Of a stretch of 64,000 nucleotides of DNA, positions 27,180 to 34,758 are shown piece after piece (the first letter of the stretch is position 1; every line of letters starts with the position of its first letter). The DNA comes from Fischerella muscicola SAG 1427-1 = PCC 73103. GTDB taxonomy: Bacteria > Cyanobacteriota > Cyanobacteriia > Cyanobacteriales > Nostocaceae. The stretch is from NCBI RefSeq assembly GCF_000317245.1, contig NZ_AJLJ01000063.1, positions 56,914 to 120,913 on the forward strand, read 5' to 3'. The position numbers and the translations under genes were made by a program. Under the pieces are notes generated by a model, which saw nothing but the letters and a program-made list of their open reading frames with translations, made no database searches and was not told where the DNA came from.

Positions 27180-27743
27180 ATGAAGTTGTACCGACATTTT
27201 TATTTAGTAATTGCTTTTATTTTTCTTACGTCTTGCACATCATCAGAGAGTCCACCAAAGTCACAATCGGATAATAATCAGGTAAATCCATCTCAAAAGG
27301 TGGTAACTCTGGATAAAAATTTTCAGATAGCAATGGGTCAAACTATTTATGTACCTATCTATTCCCATATCTATCATGGCGATCAACAAAAGATTTTAGA
27401 TTTATCAGCTACACTCAGTATTCGTAATACAGATTTGAATAAGCCTATCATCATTACTTCTGTTCGTTACTATGACTCAAACGGTAAATTAGTCAAGCAG
27501 TATTTGGAGCAGCCTATTCAACTTGATGCATTAGGTTCTACAGATTTTTTTATAGATAGAACTGATACCAGTGGAGGTTTAGGAGCAAATTTTATTGTGG
27601 AGTGGGTAGCCCAAACAGAAGTTTCTGAACCTATAGCAGAGGCAGTTATGATTGCTACCGAGTTCCAACAAGGAGTTTCTTTTGTTAGTCCTGGCAAGGT
27701 CATCAAAAGTCAAAAAAATAACAAAAGCTCACCTTCAAAGTAA
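27180..27743 (+). CDS. DUF3124 lipoprotein
   Basis: The 187-residue protein has a lipoprotein signal (hydrophobic 8-18, TSC lipobox near residue 19) and then a DUF3124 domain: IYVPIYSHIYHGDQQK, LDLSATLSIRNTDLNKPI and FIVEWVAQTE. DUF3124 proteins are exported and have no known activity; the beta-rich pattern suggests binding or a structural role. It follows the TrkA-like gene by five bases, so it is co-transcribed with it, an association that points to ion or envelope stress. Its C-terminus is basic and disordered. Confidence 0.82.
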   Translation: MKLYRHFYLVIAFIFLTSCTSSESPPKSQSDNNQVNPSQKVVTLDKNFQIAMGQTIYVPIYSHIYHGDQQKILDLSATLSIRNTDLNKPIIITSVRYYDSNGKLVKQYLEQPIQLDALGSTDFFIDRTDTSGGLGANFIVEWVAQTEVSEPIAEAVMIATEFQQGVSFVSPGKVIKSQKNNKSSPSK

Positions 27744-27768
27744 GCAACAGGGAACAGAGGAAAAAGGC

Positions 27769-28042
27769 TAAGTAAGTCGCCCTTAATAAACATAGCGGGA
27801 GTTACGAAAAATAAACATGCACCAAACTCAAACCCTTATACCATTTTACGCTAATCACAATACACATAAATTTGTAGAGACGCGAAATTTCGCGTCTCTA
27901 CACCGTCTGCATTTGTATCAAGATTTTAGTGAAATGGTATTACCAATGATAAATTACGACCTCAACTAGTAGAGACGTGCCAATAGCGCTGTAGCGCATG
28001 GCTTCGCTAAGGCACGTCTCTATATTTGTGCCGACTTCCTTA
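27769..28042. mobile_element. MITE-like element, family C, with nested family B copy
   Basis: Outer ends are TAAGTAAGTCG (27769-27779) and CCGACTTCCTTA (28031-28042). The inner left part (AATAAACATAGCGGGAGTTA, then CATGCACCAAACTC) and right part (CAACTAGT) match the family C copy at 42461. Between them sits a complete family B element at 27838-27940. The rest of the right half is a GTAGAGACGTGCC/GGCACGTCTCTA palindrome with an imperfect interior. Confidence 0.7.
27838..27940. mobile_element. MITE-like element, family B, nested
   Basis: Left end ATACCATTTTACGCTAATCA, right end GTGAAATGGTAT, and a perfect core palindrome (27873-27902) made from GTAGAGACGCGAAAT and ATTTCGCGTCTCTAC. It is about 103 bases long and has no coding capacity. 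Confidence 0.75.
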
Positions 28043-28056
28043 TTTGCAAGAAATTA

Positions 28057-29610
28057 TTAATCATCTTCTAGTTTCAGCAATTGTTCATCAATTCTTTTTA
28101 GCCTTCCACGCCCAATTTCTTCTGAGAGAATTCGCTTACGTATTGCCTCGTTTAGTGCTATTTTCTCCGCCAGTAGCAATCGACGACGAATAGCATCAAG
28201 TTTTTTGTATTCGCCACTTTTAGCATCAAACTCATCTGGGCGGCGATTATAGAATTCTCGTAATGCCTTTTCTGCACCTACAATTTGCACTTGGTAAGCT
28301 GAACGCATCTCTTCGTACACAGTTTTTGGTAACACCCCTGTTTTCAAAAGGCTATCTAATTCATCTTGCGCTGCCTTAGCAGTAATTAATTGAGCTTGTA
28401 ACTCTTCAACCTGCTGCTGTGCCTCTGAAAATTTAGATAGTTTTAAGCGTTTTACCAGCCAAGGCAAACTCAAACCCTGTCCCACCAATGACACTAACAC
28501 ACTGCCAAAAACTAAAGTGATCAAGACTTCTCGCCCTGGTAGTGTCGTGGGTAAGCTTAACGCCAGAGCCATTGAAAGTGAACCTTTGATGTTGCCTAAA
28601 AAGAGTAAATGTTGCCAGCGTAGTGGAATTGCACGGTCAAACCAACGCACTGTTGCCAACAAAGGATAGACTGTAAGAATTCTTCCGACTTGATAAGCTA
28701 AAACTGCCAGTAGAATAGCAGGTAAAGCCCTCCAGAGGGTTACAAGGTCTATTTCTACACCAATTAGCAGAAAAATAAAGGTATTCGCAGTAAAACTGGC
28801 ATATTCCCAGAAACTCAACAAAGTAATGCGATTAGAAGCGGAAGTATTGCGAGAAAGTCCTAAATTCCCGAAAATTAATCCAGCTACAACTACAGCTACA
28901 GCACCTGATACACCTAGAAATTGCCCAACCTGAAAAGTTCCTAATGCAATTGCGACAGTTAGCAGGAGACTGCTAAGGGGATCATCTAAACGGGCAAATA
29001 TCGGTATGCTCAAGTAGCCTAAGACTAATCCGACGAGACAGCCTCCTAAAGAGATAAATAGCAGTTGTTGGATTCCTTCTAGTAATGTGAGCGAGCCTGT
29101 CGAATATACTTGTAAAATCAGGTTGAACGAAACTAGAGCAGCAGCATCATTGAATAAGGTTTCTCCTTCAACGATAGTAGAAAGCCGAGACGGTACTGGT
29201 ATTTCCTTAAAGACGGCTATCATAGAAACCGTATCAGTGTTCGCCAGAATTACTCCTACAAATAAAGCGGGTATCCAAGCCAGTCCTAACCCAAATTTCA
29301 ACAGAACGGCAATAATAGCACTCGAAAGCACAGCCCCTGGGCCAGCTAGGAGAGCAATTGGTTTAAAAGTGCTGCGTAAGCGGCTAATATCTGTATTGAT
29401 GCCAGCATCAAATATTAAAATCGGTAGAAAAAGATTTAAAACTAGGGAAGGATCTAAACCAACGGGACGAGATAGTAGCTCAGTGATTGGCAAACCTGCT
29501 AATACTAAACCTGTAACATAGGGAATATGAAGTTGCCGTGTAACCAGGGCAACGCCTGTGGCTAGGAGCAAGAGAATAATTGAAACAGTGACTAAGGAAG
29601 CAACATCCAC
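28057..29610 (-). CDS. CPA1 family cation/proton antiporter
   Basis: This 517-residue protein has about 12 membrane spans in its first 400 residues, with the NhaP/CPA1 cues LFLPILIFDAGI near residue 62, the ion-site helix LFNDAAALVSFNLIL near 152 and GNIKGSLSMALALSLP. It exchanges sodium or potassium for protons. The last 120 residues are a charged, cytosolic, coiled-coil-like domain (QQQVEELQAQLITAKAAQDE onward). It is convergent with the TrkA/DUF3124 operon and separated from it by the nested C/B elements. Together with the channel and stress proteins it suggests pH, sodium or osmotic homeostasis. Confidence 0.9.
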   Translation of the reverse strand: MDVASLVTVSIILLLLATGVALVTRQLHIPYVTGLVLAGLPITELLSRPVGLDPSLVLNLFLPILIFDAGINTDISRLRSTFKPIALLAGPGAVLSSAIIAVLLKFGLGLAWIPALFVGVILANTDTVSMIAVFKEIPVPSRLSTIVEGETLFNDAAALVSFNLILQVYSTGSLTLLEGIQQLLFISLGGCLVGLVLGYLSIPIFARLDDPLSSLLLTVAIALGTFQVGQFLGVSGAVAVVVAGLIFGNLGLSRNTSASNRITLLSFWEYASFTANTFIFLLIGVEIDLVTLWRALPAILLAVLAYQVGRILTVYPLLATVRWFDRAIPLRWQHLLFLGNIKGSLSMALALSLPTTLPGREVLITLVFGSVLVSLVGQGLSLPWLVKRLKLSKFSEAQQQVEELQAQLITAKAAQDELDSLLKTGVLPKTVYEEMRSAYQVQIVGAEKALREFYNRRPDEFDAKSGEYKKLDAIRRRLLLAEKIALNEAIRKRILSEEIGRGRLKRIDEQLLKLEDD

Positions 29611-29942
29611 TTTGATACTGAAAATTTATTTGAATGTCTTGATATTTTGCCCCAGGCGACTAGAAATTGCACGCTAGATGCTTTCAAGTTGAGAATAAGG
29701 GTTGGTAAATCACCACTTAGTCTCTTGCGGCGCTGGTTGTGACTTGAACAAGATTCTGGACAGGTTTGGAAGAAGAAGTTGGACAAATTGTAAGCTGAAA
29801 TACTTATAACTTCGTTAATTGATTTTGATAGGTGAATCAAATGTTCATTATCCGTCGTGAAAAATCATGTGGTTGCTTGCAGCACTTTCATCTCCATGAA
29901 CACTTTACAATCATTCTCCGACTTCTGTAAAAAGTCCATTAT
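29611..29942. other. Intergenic region between antiporter and ilvA
   Basis: This 332-base stretch separates the antiporter start from the ilvA stop. It is open in one minus-strand frame (29592-29840), but that frame looks random and overlaps the antiporter start. No hairpin with a T tract was seen. Confidence 0.5.
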
Positions 29943-31454
29943 CTACCCCAAAAACAGCTTATACGCCGGATTCTTGTTTTCATCCCAGTACTGGTAGCCA
30001 AGTGTATCCAAAAAAGCCTGCCACTCTTCCATCTCGTGAGGAGGAACCTGTATTCCTACGACAATCCTACCGTAATCTGCCCCATTATTGCGGTAGTGGA
30101 ACATACTAATGTTCCAGTTGGGACTCATAGAATCGACAAACTTCATCAATGCACCAGGACGTTCGGGAAACTCAAAGCGGTAGAGTAATTCATTGTGAGC
30201 GAGGGGAGAGTGTCCGCCAACCATATGACGCAAGTGTAATTTTGTCAGTTCGTCATCGGTTAAGTCAATTGTCTTGAATCCACAACTTTCAAAAGTTGTA
30301 ACCAACTTGGCGCGATCGCCACGATTTTGAATTTGCACACCGACAAAAATATGAGCTTCTTTTTGATCAGCAATTCGATAGTTAAATTCAGTCAGATTGC
30401 GTCTACCCATGCATTCACAAAATTTACGCAAACTTCCCCGTTCCTCTGGAATTGCCACTGCAAAGATGGCTTCACGGCGTTCACCTAGTTCAGCTCGTTC
30501 TGCAACAAAACGGAGGCGATCAAAATTCATATTCGCACCGCAGGCTACAGCTATTAATGTTTGTCCCTGAATTTGTTCGCGTTCTACGTAAGCTTTAGCA
30601 CCTGCGATCGCCAATGCTCCCGCAGGTTCCACGATTGACCTTGTATCTTCAAATACATCTTTTATGGCTGCACAAGTATCATCTGTATCAACCAAAATAA
30701 TATCATCGACATACTGCTGACACAGCCGGAATGTTTCTTCTCCTACTTCTCGCACTGCCACACCGTCAGCAAATAAGCCGACTTGAGACAAACGTACCCG
30801 TTTTTTAGCTTGCAGCGATTGATACATGGCATCTGCGTCTACTGGCTCAACCCCAATAATCTTGATCTCTGGACGTAACCGTTTTACATAAGCTGCAATT
30901 CCAGAAATCAATCCACCTCCCCCAATCGCTACAAAAATTGCATGGATGGGTTGCTGGTATTGGCGGAGAATTTCCATACCGATAGTTCCCTGTCCAGCAA
31001 TCACATCGGGGTCATCAAAGGGATGAATAAAAGTTAAGCCTTTTTCTGCCTCAAGTTGACGAGCATAAGCATAAGCATCATCGTAGGTATCACCATGTAA
31101 CACCACCTCGCCGCCACGCGCTCTGACTGCGTCTATCTTTACCTGCGGTGTAGTTACTGGCATAACGATAATTGCTCGTGTTCCCAACTCCCGCGCACCA
31201 AGAGCCACACCTTGAGCATGGTTTCCCGCAGATGCAGCGATTACACCCTGAGCAAGCAGATCTGGTGGCAAATTTGCCATCTTGTTATAAGCGCCACGCA
31301 GTTTAAAGGAAAATACTGACTGCATATCTTCGCGTTTCAGCAGTAGCTTGTTATTCAAGCGTGCAGATAAATTTGGAGCGTATTCTAATGGTGTTTCTTG
31401 GGCAACATCGTAAACGCGAGCAGTCAGAATTTGTACCAAATAGTCACAGAGCAT
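29943..31454 (-). CDS. ilvA: Threonine ammonia-lyase, biosynthetic
   Basis: The 503-residue IlvA deaminates threonine to 2-oxobutanoate with pyridoxal phosphate, the first step of isoleucine synthesis. The PLP lysine lies in SVFSKLRGAYNKM-like sequence (here SVFSFKLRGAYNKM, near residue 52), the phosphate loop in AIGGGGLISG, and the conserved SAGNHAQGVALGA near 88. Two ACT-like regulatory domains occupy about 325-503 (ERGSLRKFCECMG and ERPGALMKFVDSM), so it should be feedback-controlled by isoleucine. The ATG at 31454 gives the usual length for this long form. The aldo/keto reductase remnant is divergent, 136 bases away. Confidence 0.96.
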   Translation of the reverse strand: MLCDYLVQILTARVYDVAQETPLEYAPNLSARLNNKLLLKREDMQSVFSFKLRGAYNKMANLPPDLLAQGVIAASAGNHAQGVALGARELGTRAIIVMPVTTPQVKIDAVRARGGEVVLHGDTYDDAYAYARQLEAEKGLTFIHPFDDPDVIAGQGTIGMEILRQYQQPIHAIFVAIGGGGLISGIAAYVKRLRPEIKIIGVEPVDADAMYQSLQAKKRVRLSQVGLFADGVAVREVGEETFRLCQQYVDDIILVDTDDTCAAIKDVFEDTRSIVEPAGALAIAGAKAYVEREQIQGQTLIAVACGANMNFDRLRFVAERAELGERREAIFAVAIPEERGSLRKFCECMGRRNLTEFNYRIADQKEAHIFVGVQIQNRGDRAKLVTTFESCGFKTIDLTDDELTKLHLRHMVGGHSPLAHNELLYRFEFPERPGALMKFVDSMSPNWNISMFHYRNNGADYGRIVVGIQVPPHEMEEWQAFLDTLGYQYWDENKNPAYKLFLG

Positions 31455-31590
31455 GGGCGTGAACAGATTGATAGATGCCAGATAGAGTTCATTTTACGGC
31501 AGTTGTGTACCTGTTTTGTGACTTTTGGAATAAGTGCGATATAACTTCGATGCGTAAGATCAAAAGAGCATTATTAATTGAGATCAAAAC

Positions 31591-32553
31591 ATGCAAAAGC
31601 GACAGTTGGGTACATCGAAAGTGAAAATTACACCCATCTTGATGGGAACTTGGCAAGCTGGTAAAAAAGCGTGGGTGGGAATTGAAGATGCAGATTCGAT
31701 TAAAACCATACGTGCAGCTTTTGAAGCAGGTATCACCACAGTAGATACTGCTGAGGTATATGGTGAAGGACACTCAGAACGCATTGTTGCTGAAGCTTTA
31801 TCTGATGTTCGCGATCGCGCTGAATATGCTACTAAAGTTTTTGCCAACCATCTCAAGTACGATTAAGTTATAGAGGCTTGCGATCGCTCACTCAAAAATC
31901 TGAAAACCGATTACATTGATCTTTACCAAGTCCATTGGCCATCAGGTGCATTCAACAGTGAAATTGTCCCGATAGAAGAGACAATGAATGCTCTCAACTA
32001 CCTTAAAGAGCAAGGAAAAATTCGGGCTATAGGTGTTTCCAACTTTTCCTGCACCCAATTAGAAGAAGCTGCTCAGTACGGACGTATTGATAGTTTACAA
32101 CCACCCTATTCTCTATTTTGGCGGCAGATAGAAAAAGATACGATGCCCTATTGCATAGAAAATAATATATCTATTCTTGCCTACTCACCATTGGCACAGG
32201 GATTGTTGACAGGGAAATTTGGTTCAGATCATAAATTCGATCCAAAAGACAACCGTACAAGTAATAAGTTATTTCAAGGAGAAAACTTTACTCATGCTCA
32301 ACAAGCTTTAGAAAAATTGCGTCCAATTGCAGAACAGCATCAGTGTACTCTCGCTCAGTTAGCTCTAGCTTGGTTAATTGCTCAACCTCAAACTCAAGCG
32401 ATCGCAGGCGCACGCTATCCAGAACAAGCAAAAGATAACGCCAAAGCTGCTTCTATCCAACTTTCAGAAGCTGAACTGCAACAAATCGATGCTATTGGAC
32501 GCATCGTCACCGATCATCTCGATGAAAGTCCGATTATGTGGAATTGGGATTGA
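31591..32553 (+). pseudogene. Aldo/keto reductase interrupted by an in-frame stop
   Basis: Reading in one frame from ATG 31591 gives 91 residues of a normal aldo/keto reductase (LGTSKVKITPILMGTWQAGK, TTVDTAEVYGEGHSERIVAE with the catalytic Tyr, and TKVFANHLKYD). A TAA at 31864-31866 follows, and then without any frame change the rest of the protein: VIEACDRSLKNLKTDYIDLY, GVSNFSCTQLEEA, AYSPLAQGLLTGKF and WLIAQPQTQAIAGARYPEQ, to 32553. Family members usually have Gln-Val-Ile-Glu here, so one C to T change (CAA to TAA) explains the break. The lesion could be a real recent mutation or a sequence error. If read through, the product is a 320-residue NADPH-dependent reductase. No other damage is visible. 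Confidence 0.88.
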
Positions 32554-32730
32554 CACATTGAGAAACTTAAAGACTCGTTAACTTCAGTTAAAACAGACTT
32601 GCGACTAATTTTTAGGATGATAGATTAATAAACAGGACACCAAATAAGGCACAACCAAACTGAATTGGGCAAATGACTTGGTGTCCCCCGTCATGAAGCC
32701 CTAGTAAACTGTCAGCATAACAGTAATATA

Positions 32731-32850
32731 ATGTGGCATATTTTCCTATACAGGAGAAGCCAAATCCCTAAGCGGAAAAACAAGATTATGCTGGGTTTGC
32801 TGTTAGTGATGTCCACCTTAACTATCTACTTTTTTAACTCTGAACGATAA
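32731..32850 (+). CDS. Putative 39-residue membrane peptide
   Basis: An ATG at 32731 opens a 39-residue frame with a basic middle (PKRKNK) and one hydrophobic segment (IMLGLLLVMSTLTIYFF). An inner ATG at 32788 gives 20 residues. A strong terminator stands 30 bases after the stop codon, which supports a transcript ending here; the RNA itself could instead be the functional product. No family is recognised. Confidence 0.35.
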   Translation: MWHIFLYRRSQIPKRKNKIMLGLLLVMSTLTIYFFNSER

Positions 32851-32880
32851 CATCAACTTGATCACCAAAGAGTTTGCATA

Positions 32881-32910
32881 ACCTGGTCCCCTATGACCAG
32901 GTTTTTGCAT
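32881..32910 (+). terminator. Rho-independent terminator
   Basis: ACCTGGTC and GACCAGGT pair perfectly over eight bases with the loop CCCTAT, and TTTTTGCATTTT follows. There is no ordinary gene upstream on this strand except the reductase remnant ending at 32553 and the small frame at 32731, so it must serve one of these or a small RNA. Confidence 0.8.
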
Positions 32911-33574
32911 TTTAATGGAAGTTTAGAATTTATAAATTTTGAGTATAAAAATTACCTGAAACTTTTGCAGAGAAAGGGAAATATGTTAATTCGGTAAAAA
33001 CACCTTAGACATAACAAAAAACATGGGTGTAATGTAGTTACTATTTATATATATCAATTCAATATACTGTTTTTATTGCACTAATATCAAATTTGCTAAA
33101 TCAGTCTAATGATAGATGTGATATTTTTAATACCAGTAACTTACTTATTAAAAAAGTTACTTATTTTTCTAATATTTAATTAATCAATGTATCAGTTTTA
33201 ACTAATCTCAAGGATTATAAATTTCAGTTACGTAAGTAGATTGTCGATTAAAATGTCAAAAAAACAACTAGAGCTTTAGAGTTTTTGAATAACTTTAGTA
33301 GTTAATAATTCTTTAAGAATTGGTTAATATATCTGATGACTTCCTAGTTTTAACCATGCAAGCATAATCAAAGTGTGTAGAAAAGATATCAATGGGTAAC
33401 AATAAAAAAGTTTACCCGTAGATAAAAAATTACAATACTCTCTTTAAAAAAAGCTAGGGTGTCATGTTCAGCAATGATTTAGTTGCTGATTACTATTTTC
33501 ACAAGCCGTACATGTTCGTTTACTGATATTACTACGGCTCAAGTTGTTGACAAAATTTTTTTGATACATAAAGA
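32911..33574. other. AT-rich region before the MHYT gene
   Basis: About 660 bases of very AT-rich sequence with no gene, tRNA or palindromic element seen. It presumably contains the promoter of the MHYT gene. Confidence 0.5.
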
Positions 33575-34315
33575 ATGCAAACATCTTACAATCTCACCTT
33601 TGTTGTACTATCGGTCTTTGTAGCAATAATTGGTTCCTATGCTGTACTGGGTATTTTCCCTGCGTATACCCAAAAAGAAAATGAAACTAGATTTACGGCA
33701 TTAACCACAGGTGTATTGATGGGTCTTGGTATCTGGACAATGCATTTTATAGGAATGAAAGCTTTAACCACAAAAGAAGAGATAAATTATGACATTTTAG
33801 TCACTATTTTATCGATGTTGCCGGCAGCGCTTGGAGCAAGTCTAGCATTTTATATTCTGATTCCCAAAAATATGAAGCTTCCTTCGCAAAAGCGTTTATT
33901 CATAAGTGCTTTGATTCTGGGTATCAGCATTTCAATCATGCATTATATAGGAATGGCAGCAATGATGATGTCTGCAAGAATTAGTTATAATTCTTTTCTA
34001 GTAATATTATCTATAATCATTGCCTTTGTTGCATCATACATATCACTGAAATACTTTACTGTTTTAAACTTTTCAAATCACGGTCGTATAAAAAAACAAG
34101 CGAAAATCTTTCCAGCCATACTCATGGGTTTAGCAATTTCATCAATGCACTATACAGGAATGTTCGCTACAAATTTTATCCCTGATTATACAGTTAACAA
34201 ACATTCTTCACTCTTACTAAACGAGTACTCTATGTATGGTCTTGCATTTTATTGTGCATTGATGCTGATTTTGGTTTCACTGCTTGTTGCAGTTACAGTA
34301 ACTAAAACAAATTGA
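33575..34315 (+). CDS. Stand-alone MHYT-domain membrane protein
   Basis: The 246-residue protein with seven predicted membrane spans is formed by one MHYT sensor domain. The three signature motifs are present: MHFIGM near residue 56, MHYIGM near 121 and MHYTGM near 190. MHYT domains are proposed to bind copper and sense oxygen, CO or NO. In most proteins they are fused to GGDEF/EAL or kinase outputs; here nothing follows the seventh span, so the signalling partner must be separate, or the protein has another role. No output gene is adjacent. Confidence 0.88.
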   Translation: MQTSYNLTFVVLSVFVAIIGSYAVLGIFPAYTQKENETRFTALTTGVLMGLGIWTMHFIGMKALTTKEEINYDILVTILSMLPAALGASLAFYILIPKNMKLPSQKRLFISALILGISISIMHYIGMAAMMMSARISYNSFLVILSIIIAFVASYISLKYFTVLNFSNHGRIKKQAKIFPAILMGLAISSMHYTGMFATNFIPDYTVNKHSSLLLNEYSMYGLAFYCALMLILVSLLVAVTVTKTN

Positions 34316-34340
34316 GTACAACTTGGGTGCATCTTTGACA

Positions 34341-34449
34341 CTAGTAGTCCACCCGATGGATTTTGACAGGTTGCGGTTGTTCAGATCCCCGACTTTTTGA
34401 AAAAGTCGGGGATCTATGACCTCTCATAATTTGTTTGGCGGACTACTAG
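34341..34449. mobile_element. MITE-like element, family F
   Basis: The ends are CTAGTAGTCCACC and its near complement GGCGGACTACTAG. The core is the perfect 31-base hairpin GATCCCCGACTTTTT, loop G, AAAAAGTCGGGGATC (34384-34414), the same core as in family A. A relative with CTAGTGGT ends lies at 59925. Confidence 0.75.
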
Positions 34450-34507
34450 ATTAATTTTTCAAGTTTTTAATCTGTCTATTATGATTGTTAGTGTCTCAAG
34501 GTAAGCG

Positions 34508-34646
34508 AGTACAACACTTTTATTTTGCTGCAACACTAGAGCAACTGAAAAACGTGCGATCGCAGAATACTTTGCGTCTCTCTGCGCTTACTCCGCATTA
34601 CTCTGCGTTTGAAAAAGTTACGAATTTATGCAAAGCGATACTGAGA
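34508..34646. mobile_element. Degenerate family D element (reverse orientation)
   Basis: AGTACAAC at 34508, CTCTGCGCTTACTCCGCATT and ACTCTGCGTTTGAAAAAG, then TTACGAATTT, follow the order of the family D copies read on the other strand. The right boundary is approximate. Confidence 0.5.
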
Positions 34647-34742
34647 GCGATCGCTTTTTGTGAGAATCACAAAGCTCAGATCCCCGACTTCTGTTGAGAA
34701 GTCGGGGATCTTGTCTCTCAAGAATGATTTAGGAATGCTATA
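34647..34742. mobile_element. Family A element, left end missing
   Basis: TTTTTGTGAGAATCACAAAG precedes the hairpin 34679-34710 (arms GATCCCCGACTTCT/AGAAGTCGGGGATC, loop GTTG), followed by TTGTCTCTCAAGAATGATTT and AGGAATGCTATA. Everything except the outer left terminus matches the complete copy at 16756 in reverse orientation. Confidence 0.7.
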
Positions 34743-34758
34743 GCAAATTAGAAGTATT

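Noticed and set aside
29592..29840. 82-residue minus-strand frame before the antiporter
   Set aside because: Overlaps the antiporter start, has no ribosome site and no recognisable pattern.
34485..34697. 70-residue plus-strand frame
   Set aside because: It is built from the D and A elements and ends within a palindrome; not a gene.
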